A stretch of 64,000 nt of DNA from Phlegmacium glaucopus (lineage: Eukaryota; Basidiomycota; Agaricomycetes; Agaricales; Cortinariaceae). Below the pieces are notes generated by a model, which was not told the DNA's origin, ran no database searches, and worked only from the letters and a program-made list of their open reading frames with translations. The translations under genes and the position numbers were made by a program. This document shows positions 1-11,242 of the stretch, one piece after another. The stretch is taken from positions 248,001-312,000 of the forward strand of contig MU130696.1 in the NCBI GenBank assembly GCA_015039465.1, written 5' to 3'. Numbering within the stretch: position 1 is the first letter of the stretch; every line of letters starts with the position of its first letter.

Positions 1-1829
1 CAAGGTATGATTCTATTTATCTTCAATCTAGAGTCCAGCTTACCCTGATCTTTGTAGGATACTGCATGGAGTCTTCCCGTGTCCAGTCACATGGTTATCA
101 TCATGGGCGTTCAGTTCTATGAGGGCAAAGAACACCGATACATCGACTACCCGGTCATGGATGTCCTTCAAATGATGGGGCGTGCTTGCCGACCACTGGA
201 AGACGAGAGCAGTCGATGTGTTCTTATGTGCCAACAGACGCGAAAAGACTTCTACAAGAAATTCCTATCGGAGGGACTTCCGATTGAGTCCCATCTGCCG
301 ACCCATCTACTACACGATTATTTCCTTGCTGAGATCGCCGTAAAAACCATTGAGAACAAACAAGATGCTATGGTAAACGTTCTGCTGTCTCATTTGAATC
401 TTTGAACTGATTTATACCCTTCTCTAGGATGTTCTCACTTGGACCTATTTCTACAAGCGGATGTTAGAAAACCCAAATTATTACAACCTTCATAACACTA
501 GTCACCAGCATGTTTCGGACCATCTCTCGGAGCTCGTCGAGAATACCTTAAGTGATCTGGTTAACTCGAAGTGTATTGCTATCGGTATGACATTGGTTTA
601 TTGGCGACGTTTATAAACATACTGATTTCATGGATTAGAGGACGAAATGGATGTATCAGCTTTGAATTTGGGCATGATTGCTGCTTATTACAATATTTCT
701 TGTTTGTTTCTTTTATATTTCTGGACCTTTTTTTTGCAATTTTGACTTCTGAGCCTAGATGTAACTGTTGAGGTGTACACCTTATCCTTGAAAGAGCGAA
801 CAAAACTCAAGGGGCTACTCGAAGTTGTTTCTTCCTCTGCAGAGTTTGAAACCATTCCTATCCGCCGCCACGAGGACACGCTACTTCGTCGTATCTATGA
901 TCGTGTCCCCGTCAAACTAGATCGTGCCGACTTCGAAACTCCTCATTTCAAGACGTTCCTGCTGCTCCAGGCCCATTTCTCTCGTCTTCAACTTCCACCT
1001 GATCTCGCAGCAGATCAGATTCTTGTTCTCGAGAAAGTATTGAACCTACTGTCTGCTTGTGTTGATGTCATGTCTTCAAATGCATGGTTGAACGCCCTCG
1101 GTGCGATGGACCTTTCGCAAATGTGCGTGCAGGGAATGTGGGAAACGGATTCGCCGTTAAAGCAGATCCCTCATTTCGAACCTGATGTACGTATATATAC
1201 TATTTTCTTAACCGATGCTGATAGTATCTTCCATATACCATACAGGTTATCAAAAGATGTAAAGATGCGAACATCGAATCTGTGTACGATGTCATGGAGA
1301 TGGAGGATGACCAGCGGAATCAATTATTGCAGATGACACCGGCCCAGATGTAAGTTGGCTCGTTGCCTACCCTGTTTTCAGTCTCCCTGATGATGCCTTC
1401 AGGCGTGATGTTGCCACCTTCGTCAATTCTTACCCTACTCTTGATGTATCCCACGAACTCGTCAAAGGAGAGTACACCGCTGGCTCTCCCATCATTCTCA
1501 AAGTGACACTAGCACGCGATGTGGACGACGACGGCGATCAAACGGTTGTTGCACCTTTTTATCCTCACAAAAAATTGGCCAATTGGTGGCTCGTAGTGGG
1601 TGATCCCACAAGTCGACAGCTACTCGTCATCAAACGTGTCACCGTCACCAAAAGTCTTGGGGTCAAATTGGAGTTTACCCTTCCCAAAGGCACACATTCG
1701 CTCAAGCTTTACGTTATTTGCGATTCGTATGTCGGGGCTGACCATGATATCGGTCTTGATACGATAGAGGTTGCGGAAGGGGATGATAGTGATAGTGACG
1801 AAGACATGGACAGTGATGAAGACGAGTAG
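1..1829 (+). CDS. BRR2: Pre-mRNA-splicing helicase BRR2, 3' end (partial)
   Basis: This is the C-terminal part of the U5 snRNP DExD/H (Ski2-like) RNA helicase that unwinds U4/U6 during spliceosome activation. The gene starts upstream of the window. An intron occupies about 5-58, and coding resumes near 59. The first exon carries the helicase motif VI region (QMMGRACRP, about 168-198) of the second helicase cassette, followed by winged-helix sequence ([14 protein letters not shown]) and the Sec63-like region ([19 protein letters not shown]). The last exon holds the C-terminal Ig-like (FN3) domain with the typical WWLVVGD and a very acidic tail of Asp/Ser/Glu. Several short introns interrupt it, for example near 400, 590, 680-760, 1185-1243 and 1349-1402. 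The family assignment is from sequence memory and is strong. The cassette number is inferred from its position next to the C-terminus. Confidence 0.93.
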
Positions 1830-1940
1830 TAATAGTATGATATCTGATGCTCGCACCTTTGTACTTTTTTAATTATGAATTTAATACTTCAGCGAGAGCC
1901 TAGCCGGAACTCGGCAACCACCGGCTATAACCTCTAGCCC

Positions 1941-3931
1941 ATGTCGCGGTTGCTTCGCGACTCTGGCGTCATGGCCCAATGTCTCTGGAGTCGTCCTTCG
2001 ACCAGGACACGCCTGGTAACCTTTATCAAAGGACGACGCACATACCAATCTCAACCAAACCAATATGCTATTCCCTATGGTCCTGGAATCCCCCCTCCTC
2101 TGAAGGGAATTAGGATTCTTGATTTGACTCGCGTCCTTGCTGGACCGACTGCTACTATGTTGTTGGCTGATCTAGGTGCAGACGTCATCAAAATAGAAGA
2201 GGTTTCCAAAGGCGATGATACCCGTACGTTTTATGTATTGAATCTTATAAATGATCGGACAGCAACTGACATAACATCCTCTATTCTTATATGCGCGTCG
2301 TATGAACAGGTTCATGGCACCCACCCTCAGCACCCACCGTATCAACTGCGCCAACTGCGTCCGGGCATCAACCCCCAGAATCTGCCTACTTTCTCGCGGT
2401 CAATCGCAACAAACGTTCTATGACAGTGAATTTTAAGACCCCAGAAGGCCTAGAAATCATCCGGAAACTTGTGAAAACCTCAGATGTACTGGTAGAAAAC
2501 TTCGTCTCAGGAAAACTAGCCACCATGGGTCTCGGCTGGGAGGATTGTAGAAAGATCAATGAACGGTTGATCTATGCGTCTATAACAGGTGCGTCCATTT
2601 CCTTTAAGGGTCGTACTCCAATCTTATATATTCTATTAGGTTATGGTCAGACTGGACCATATAGGACTGCGGCAGGCTACGATGTGATTATTGAAGGTGA
2701 AGCAGGTCTTATGCACATGTCCGTAGAACGCGCTTTTTTGTATATCAGGAAGTGGAATGACGTTTTTACGCATGTTGTTTGCCACGCATAGTACAGGAGA
2801 ACCAGACCGTCCGCCGGTCAAGGTGGGCGTTGCTGCAACAGATATCGCTACAGGGCTCTATGCACATGGCGCCGTTATGGCAGCCCTTATATCACGACAA
2901 CAGACTAACAAAGGCGTTTGGATTGACTGTAACCTTTTTGAGTCACAAGTTTGAAATTTTCTTATTTGATTATCCCTGAAACATTGTTGATTATCTACTT
3001 CAGATTGCTGGATTGGCAAATATCGCTTCCAACTACCTGATAGCTGGACAGGAGGCATCGCGTCATGGGACGGCTCATCCGTCCATTGTGCCCTATGAGG
3101 TATTCCCCTGCAAAAACGGATTTTTGATGATTGGTGCTGGGAACAACAAGCAGGTGAGAGTCGCTCTGCACTAATATGAACTGGTCAATTTCTCATACCT
3201 CATTCCTTACTCCATTCATCATGTGGCCATCCTTGTGAAACTCAAAAACCAATCCTTCATAACCATGAACATAAACAATAGTTCAGACTATTGGCCGACA
3301 GGATTCTCAGAGATCCCACATTAGCTGACAACCCGAAGTTTGCGACAAACGACGCACGCGTGAAAAATAGGACAGAACTTGTACGTATGATCACCGATGT
3401 GCTTATGCAAAATGACAGGGAACATTGGTTGGAGCTACTCACGGGACTTGGGTGTGTATGAGCAATAGTAATCGTTTCTTTTAGTTCTGATCATTGATTT
3501 TCAGAGTTCCATTTGGACCCATTAATAATATTGAACAAACGTTTCAACACCCTCAAGTGAGGATCCGAGCCTGACTCTAGCTTTTTGTGACATAACCATT
3601 CTAATGTCCTAGGCAATCGCGAGGAAGGTAACCGTTGAAGTTGAGGTGAGTAAATTTGAATAGATGTCGTTGGGCTCAGACTAAAGCACAGTAAAATGAA
3701 GCATGCTCGTGCAGGGAAAATCAAATTGGTAGGACCTGCTGTTACATACAATGGACGGAAGATGGATGTGAGAATGGCACCCCCGTGGCTTTCTGAACAT
3801 ACTGAAGAGGTAAGTGATTCCCTTCGCCGTTATATGAACTGTCGGTAATTGGTTGCCTTGTGTAGGTAATGAGGGAGTTGGGATATAGCAGTGAGGAAAT
3901 AACAGAATTGCGGAAGCGAGTAATAATCTAA
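1941..3931 (+). CDS. Class III (CaiB/BaiF-type) CoA-transferase, SUGCT-like
   Basis: Family III CoA-transferases move CoA between carboxylic acids. The closest eukaryotic type is SUGCT (succinate-hydroxymethylglutarate/glutarate CoA-transferase) of mitochondria. Exon 1 encodes a basic, Ser/Thr-rich N-terminus that fits a mitochondrial presequence, then [16 protein letters not shown] and [13 protein letters not shown], both hallmark family blocks. Later exons give [30 protein letters not shown], the [15 protein letters not shown] block (joined across an intron ending about 2640), [15 protein letters not shown] and the C-terminal [16 protein letters not shown] and [12 protein letters not shown]. 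About eight introns are needed and the frame stays open through all of them to TAA at 3929-3931. The substrate cannot be told from sequence. It lies 111 bp after BRR2 on the same strand. Confidence 0.9.
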
Positions 3932-4122
3932 CGGCGTCACGTGGCTCCGGGATGTATGAGGTCACCGTGACTAGATGACAAGATGATTGCCGGTTGTGAC
4001 TGATTACATGCTCAGTAACTAGTCGATAAATGGGAGCTCTATAGTTCAAGTCCTCCTACTACCTCCTCTTACTACATATCCTACTCATCGCTCAAGACCT
4101 CTTCAAACAATTGTCTTGTGTT

Positions 4123-4919
4123 ATGTCTGCAGTCGAACATGCTCTATCTCAACCCCTGCGGAAAGTCAGTGATCCGGCAATTATCTCAAAGCGAATCTCT
4201 TCCCCAAGTCCACGGCTGGCAATCCCTCCTTCACCCTCCAGTTCATCATCTACTACTTCAGAGGAAGATGAGATCGATAAATCTTCCGTTAGCCACACCT
4301 ATGAGCCAGAAGAGTCAGATACAACCCAACCTCCAGAGTCCGAGCTCCCACAGGTGACCTTCTACTTTCTATATTTTCCCCTTCCTCCTTTGCGTGCCTC
4401 TTTGTAATGACATTTCATCTTATTCTGAACTATAGCTGCTGTTAGAGCCGTGTTCTGAACATTGAAATTTATATAGATCATAGATATGGTTATATTTCGT
4501 CAAATCCTTGATCTAGACGACGAGGACAACCATGACTTTTCGCTTTCGATGGTGGAGGAATACTTTGAACAGGCTGAAGAAACATTTAAAAAGCTAGACA
4601 AAAACTTGTACGTTGTCATTATTATAATTCTTTCATACTGAATTTGACACCTTGTTGTAGCAAAGATGAGAATTTGTCAGAGCTATCTACGTTGGGGCAC
4701 TTTCTCAAGGGATCATCGGCAGCTATCGGTTTGGTAAAGGTCCAGGCATCATGCGAGAAGATTCAACACTATGGTTCCAAACGCGATGAAGAGGCCAAAA
4801 AGGATTTGAAACGCGAAGATGCGCTTGATAAAATCAAAAGTCAACTGGGGCAGCTACGAGTGGAGTACGCTGAAGCGAAACAATCGTTGGAGGATTTTTT
4901 CTACGAGAACAAAGATTGA
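4123..4919 (+). CDS. YPD1: Histidine-containing phosphotransfer protein (YPD1-like)
   Basis: HPt intermediate of the fungal multistep phosphorelay. It carries phosphate from a hybrid histidine kinase (Sln1 type) to response regulators such as Ssk1 and Skn7, so it links osmotic or oxidative stress to the HOG pathway. Three exons: an N-terminal Ser/Glu/Pro-rich stretch (about 80 residues, probably disordered) that budding yeast Ypd1 lacks, then ILDLDDEDNHDFSLSMVEEY with EQAEETFKKL, then LGHFLKGSSAAIGLVKV, which contains the phospho-accepting His (LGHFLKGSSA). The protein ends in a Lys/Glu-rich helix, a longer charged segment than in short homologues. The ATG at 4123 is the first in frame; a CACGTG site lies about 180 bp upstream (3938-3943). 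Introns lie at about 4352-4477 and 4608-4660. Assignment is firm; the pathway role is inferred from the family. Confidence 0.92.
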
Positions 4920-5099
4920 CTGGGGGCATAGATATAAGGAATTATGTTAATACTTGGAGCTGGCCTGGGCTTTTGCCAGGTTATTCTACACAACAGGCCA
5001 CTATAGCTATATGTACTTTAAGTTTGACGTCATAAGAAGAAGTTTAGTCCCCTTCTTTCAAAGCCTAAAAAACTCGGCTAAATACGGAAATGCCCGTAC

Positions 5100-8000
5100 A
5101 TGGACCTACACTTATCGACGCCAGCGTCTTTCCCAGCTTTCCCCTATGACCCCCCATATGACATTCAAACAGATTTAATGCGCCACCTGTATACATCTAT
5201 AGAACAAAGAAAGGTCACCATTGTTGAAAGTCCTACTGGAACCGTCAGTACATTCTGGCTGACGACAGTTAGGATATACTGACAAATACCTTTAGGGAAA
5301 AACGCTAAGCCTCCTGTGTGCGTCTCTTACATGGCTCGAAGATGAAAAGTCTCGTGCAAGGAAGGGCAAGATGAAAGAGATTGCTGGGGGAAACGATCTG
5401 GGAGGTAAGCCACAACAATCGGACCTGCACCACCACTGTTGACGCGTCATAGTTAAGGATTGGGTCATTGAACAATCTTTAGAACGTGCACGCCGCGATC
5501 TGGAAGCAGATGAACTCGAATACGAAGAACGTCTTGCTCAAGCTAGGAAGAGGGAAGAGGTCATGCGACGCTCAGCAAAGGCGAAGGTGACCAAAAGAAT
5601 GGTGAGTGTCTTATACAGGGTTGACGGGATAACAAATGCATATTCGTCTTCTCTCAAGAAACTGGATCTCAATACTCAAAAGAAGACTGCAGAGGACGAC
5701 AGTGACGACGATGATCAATATCTGCCAGATGCGGATCAGAACTCAACCGCAGGAGACAGTTCCGATATGCATATATCCCCTGCACTGCGTGCGCTCATGG
5801 CAAAGTTGAGCTTCCTGAGCTAAGGCTTAATTGAGACGCTCAGTGTTTATCTATAATTTTTACAGAGTCGATAACATATCTCGACATGGTTCTGGATACT
5901 CCATAGACGCCAAGGACGAAATCACTTGTACCAAGATATTCTACGCTTCCCGCACGCACTCTCAACTTGCTCAAGTACTCCCCGAAATGAGCAAACTCAA
6001 ATTCCCAGGGAAAGACGTATCCGTCTTGAGTTATCACACCCTGTCACAACATTCCTTACCACAGAAAAGACGAAATGCTGATGAATTGGACTGTGAAGGA
6101 AGCCTTGATTCGGCAACACCTCTACGAACAATGCGTACTGTTTCGTTGGGCTCGAGGAAGCAATTATGCATCAATGACGAACTTCGACAAAAAGCGCGTG
6201 ATTTGGATGAGGCTTGTCGAGAGTTATTGGGTGGTGAGAGACAAGCTCACGTTGGTGTGAGAACTAAACGCAATGTGATATGCAGAAAAGGAGGGGAGGC
6301 GATGTCGATACCTTCCACCTATCGGAGAGGAAGAGAAGATGCTTGATTTCCGTGACCAAGTTTTGGTGCCAACGTTTCATTCTTTCATGAAGCGCCCTCT
6401 CATGGTCCATGACTCCAGGCATCTCCAAAGGATATTGAGGATCTGGCAACTGCAGGTCGTATGGCTGGAACTTGTCCGTATTTCGGATCGAGGCGCGCCA
6501 TCCCCCAGGCCGAGGCATGCTGTGTATCTTTTTTCACCCTGGCTTATATACTGATTTGCGAAATGAATGCAGCTTGTAACGCTGCCTTATAATCTCCTTT
6601 TACAAAAATCGGCTCGTGAGGCACTTGGAATCAACCTCAAAGACCACATTATCCTAATCGACGAGGCTCATAGTGCGTAATCAAATCCATTTCATCACTG
6701 TTTATTTTTAAAAAACATCTATACTCAACCAGATTTAATTCCAACGCTGCTTTCGCTTTCAACCACCCGTTTACTCTATACAACTTTGGTAACGTCTCTA
6801 GAGCAAGTATGTGGCTACGTGTCATGTTTCCGGACCCGCTTGTCTGCAATCAACATGCTTCACTTGAAACGACTCGTCGTGTTCCTTGACGCGTTGAAAA
6901 AATATGCGGACGAGTGGAAGGAAGCTAGGGCCAAGGAGACATTCAAGTCGGAAGTGATAAGTGTCGTCCAACTTATGGGTAGGATGGGGAAGAAGGTATC
7001 TGGAATCAACTTGTTGGAGATAGAGTCTTATTTGAAACGAAGTAAGGCATGTCGAGCCGTTGGCATACTGATGTATGTTGTTTCATTGACTTCATCATTT
7101 GGTTTAGGTGGCAAGGAAAATTGCTAGTTATTCGGACAAGCGAGCAGAGAAAGAGAATGGTAAAGTAGCGTCCAGCGAGCATTGGACGATTATTCACGTC
7201 TGGCCAACAGATCTGACAGTCAAACGACAGAGTCAACGGGGCGCAATTCCTCCTTTGCATACTGTCGAAGATTTCATGCTGTCACTCACGACCCCGAATA
7301 ATGGTCCGTCTCAGTTTGTCTTCATTCTCTTGCTGTTCATTGAAGGCCTTGATCAGATGGTCGCATCACCCTCACTGTAGTGAGCGTACCAGGGCGCGAG
7401 GATACAGTTGAATTAAAATATCAACTACTCAATCCATCTCCCAACTTTATGGATGTTGTTGAGGAAGCTAGGGCTGTCGTTCTAGCAGGTGGTACAATGT
7501 CACCGGTACGCACTATGCTTCAGCCTCCAGCTACCATATTTACAGACGGTAAGGTCAGATGTCAGATGTTATCAACCAGCTATTTTCACACCTTCCATCG
7601 GAGAAGATTACATCTTTTTCATGCGGGCACATCATACCGGAAGACAATCTTCAAACGTTAGTTGTGAGTAAAGGACCCAGCGGAGGAGACCTTGAGTTCA
7701 AGGCCGATAAACAAAACGACCCAGCAACAGTAGGCTTATATCATTTTATTTCAAATGCATTCTGAGTGTATTGAAATTCTATGATACAGATTGCTCAGCT
7801 TGGCCAGGTATTACTGAATTTTACGAGCGTGGTGCCAGCCGGGATGATCGTGTTCTTCCCATCCTATAAATTCTTGAATACAGCTAAAGCAATGTGGCTA
7901 AAGACGGGAACATTGGATAAATTTGCGTTGAAGAAACCAGTACGTGGTGGTGGCAAAACTCTAGACGTGGGGAGGACCACTTATATCAGTTTGGAAACAT

Positions 8001-8660
8001 AGGTCTTTTTTGAGCCTGAGGAGAGTACCGAAGTTGAGAAAGTTCTTCAGGAATATGCGGCAGCGGCTACCTCGGTGGGTGAATGGCCAATTGTACCTTT
8101 GAACCGGCTTTATTAATTCGCCTTGCTGTAGTCGGTCGTCGGCAAGAAAGGAGGGGCGATCCTCTTCGCCGTGATCGGAGCAAAACTCTCAGAAGGATTG
8201 AATTTTGCAGACGATCTTGCCCGTGGCGTCGTCGTTGTAGGCCTTCCATATGCCAATCTTGGTTCTCCTGAGCTTAGGGAACGAATGAAATACGTGAAAA
8301 GTCTGGAGGAAGCGCGTGGCGATTCCTTTGTCAGAGAAAAAGGCATGAAGGATGCTGGTGCTGAGTTGTATGAAAATATGTGTATGAATGCGGTTAATCA
8401 AAGTATTGGTGGGGTTTTCCGTTTCCCCCTTTTATGGTTGTTAATTTCACCGTTGATGAATATCCATCATTATTATAGGCAGAGCTATTCGACACGGACA
8501 TGATTGGGCTTCCCTCCTTCTTTTAGATCGGAGGTATGGAGCTCCTTCGATCCGCAACAAGCTGCCCAAATGGATTGGTAGCAAGTTGGTGATCTCTGAA
8601 GGATTCGGTCAGACAGTGAAGGAGATGGGAGCGTTTTTCAGGAATAAGAGGCCTGGGTGA
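5100..8660 (+). CDS. CHL1: CHL1/DDX11 iron-sulfur DNA helicase
   Basis: XPD-family superfamily 2 DNA helicase needed for sister-chromatid cohesion and genome stability. The N-terminus has [18 protein letters not shown] (Q-motif region) and the Walker [21 protein letters not shown], split by an intron ending at 5295. The acidic linker ([16 protein letters not shown]) is typical. Motif Ia appears as [19 protein letters not shown]. Cysteines of the 4Fe-4S domain are seen around [16 protein letters not shown] and [10 protein letters not shown]. Walker B is the DEAH box in [10 protein letters not shown] (near 6650-6672). The C-terminal half gives [20 protein letters not shown] and NQSIGRAIRH, motifs V and VI. 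The stop is TGA at 8658-8660. At least ten short introns must be removed, so exact exon ends are my reading. FANCJ and RTEL1 are the main alternatives; DDX11-like length and end sequence favour CHL1. Confidence 0.88.
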
Positions 8661-9052
8661 ACGAAGTCACTAACTGTTCTTGGTCGATCTGAAACTACGA
8701 CGAAGCTAGATGATAGAATGCCATTTAGGTCAAGACTGTCGCCTGGCTAATTCCACAAGGGAGATGAACAGAGGCGGAGACTCACCACGTTGATTAAATA
8801 ATACACCGTCGCAGACAACGTGAATGATTATTCTATGAGTGACATCGAAGCAAGCTGATACTTGTCGGGGAATTCAGGTTGGAGTACAGGTTATTTATCT
8901 TAAACAGGTAGATGCATGTTGAAGAGAGTGGCTTGCCAAGGTGCTGGCAAGCGCGGGATTCCAAATCATTCTTCGGAAATAACCCTCAGGGCCTTGGCCT
9001 CAGGCTCACGCTCCTCCAAAACCAACACATTAACAACTGTTAGTATGAAGAT

Positions 9053-11171
9053 ATGGGTTTCTTCTCATCCAGAAAGCCAGAAGACAACGACATATATCAA
9101 GTAACTGTCGGACTAGGAGGTGGCGGTGGTGGTGGCAACAGCAAATCAGTTGTTAAAGTCATTCGTTCGCGATTTGTGCGTTCCCTTTTTACTAGTGTTT
9201 GTCGCGTCGTTACTCATACACGGAACATCACCCCCCCCTTAACATCACCGTCTCCACATGCATGCATCATCAACCGGTGTTTGTCGTTCATTTCGGCGGT
9301 GGTTTTAGTACGGCAAGAAGGGTAAAGAACGAGAAGATCACCAGCCAGCTGTTTCATTTCTGGGTGGCGTATCGGCAGCGCAGGCCCTATCTAACAACGG
9401 CAACCCTACACATGCTTCGGCCAACAAGACGTTGAATCGGAGTGAGAGTGTCCTAAGAACTAGTAACAACAACATTCAACATTCAATACCTTCCACCACC
9501 CTCAAGAGACGTCCAAACGATGCCACCCTACCCTCAAGCCCTCCTTCCAGTCGGACTAAAGACCCTCCAACCTCATTTGTTACTAGGCTATCATCACCTT
9601 TACGACAGAACACCACAGATACCGTCACGTAAGAGATTTTCAACCACGTCCTTTGGAAACCCTAGTTTGGTGTTAAGCATAAAAATACTATTAGGGTAAC
9701 TTTGGCTCAACGACTTGATGAACTGGCGCTCGCGAATTCGGAGGGGTTGTTAAAGTGGGTTCATAGGTTTTAAATTGACTGGCGACGAATTGAATTACTT
9801 TTGGATGCAGTGATGATGAATATCGACTTCTTCGCCAAAACTTGTTTGAAAGATTTGCGAACAATTCTGCAGTTCCTACCGAGGCGTCTGTAGTACCAGT
9901 CGCCTCTGATCGGGCGCGTCTTAAGAATGGCAGGCAAACACCAGAACGCCGTAAGTTTTGATTTTGAGATTGGGGTTTCTGTCTTTCTTAGAACTTCACC
10001 AGCGCCCTCGCGTCCTTCATCAAATTTCCAGATCGATGTACCTCGACCTGGTTCAATAGATTCTAGAACGTCGGCCACATCTAGTGTGGTCAACCTATTC
10101 CGTAGGGCGACCGGGCGACGGCCTCCAAAAGAACCTAGCGATACTTCAAGCGTTTGGTCAAGAACATCCAATAATTCCAATTTCTTCAGACTTCCGCCAG
10201 TACTTTCAAAGAAGTCAAGTAATTCTTCGATAGGAACGAATGCATCGCGTATACAGGCCGACACGGGTTCGATGTCCTCTCGACCACTATCAGATCGGGG
10301 TCACGGGGAAAGCCCTGGGCAGTTTGCGCCAAGATCTACGGCCAGCTTCAGACACTTGACGACCCCACCTTCCTCATTTCCTACGCGCATCATCCCACAG
10401 GACAACCGTACCATCAATTCTATTTATAATGTATTTGATGAAGAGCATTTGAAGACTGTTCAAGAAATAACTCAAGAAATTCAAAATGTAGAAGCGGAGG
10501 GTAAACGGCTAATGGATGCTTTTAATGGGTTGGAAGTGACAACCCTAGCTAAACTGCAGCGACATCAAATTAGACCGTCATTGAAATCGGTCGATACTAG
10601 TAGCCCCGAGTCACATTGGGGTTTTGAGTCTGAAGGCCGATCTCAGAGACGGATCGTTCTGGCAGACGATACAATATCAATGCGGTCGGGGACTTCAGCC
10701 GGGACTACGCCTTCGGTGTCTGCATCTTTGGCACGTTCAGTTCATTCGACCAAGAGGTTGGCATGGGCTACAAAGCCTTCTTCATTGGCCGTGGGCTCTG
10801 GTTCGAAGTCTGGATCCTTGCATCGGAAGAATTCTACATCGAGCATTACATCGGAGAGAAAGGGTGGACGGACACTGCCTGTTGGGCCTAATTCGGTATC
10901 ACATGGGTATCTGAAAGGTGCAAATTCATCGAATATCAGCCTGTCACGAAGCACAGGACATCTTCCTATGGACACAGTATTGGAGGACGAAAAGGTGTCG
11001 ATGTCAGAGACAGTGAATACGGCAAAGGTGGAACCTGAAGACATCGAGGATGAGATGGAGGATATCCGGCGACGCCGAGAGGAAGTAAGTCTTCGATATG
11101 AAGCGCGATTGGAGTACTTGCAGGCCAAGTTAAAAGGAGCGCAGTTGCATGAAAAACTTCTGCGCAGGTAG
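9053..11171 (+). CDS. Unrecognised Ser/Thr-rich protein with C-terminal coiled coil
   Basis: I do not recognise this family. The model starts MGFFSSRKPEDNDIYQ, has a short Gly run (GLGGGGGGG), and continues through introns at about 9178-9307, 9629-9695, 9755-9810 and 9951-10002 into a long final exon to TAG at 11171. The frame is kept across all of them; for the 9951 intron only the acceptor at 10002 keeps frame. The protein is about 580-600 residues, mostly low complexity and rich in Ser, Thr, Arg and Pro, with a likely helix FDEEHLKTVQEITQEIQNVE, and a terminal coiled coil DIEDEMEDIRRRREEVSLRY. VTLAQRLDELALANSEGLL and YRLLRQNLFERFANN are conserved-looking helices in the middle. No catalytic motif is visible. 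It ends 71 bp before the VNX1-like gene on the same strand. Possible roles in vesicle or cytoskeletal scaffolding would be guesswork. Confidence 0.75.
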
Positions 11172-11242
11172 TTATTATAGATTATGTAATTATTTAGTAG
11201 TCCAAGGAACTGTACAAGGTTACCGTTCAACTTGTCCAACTC

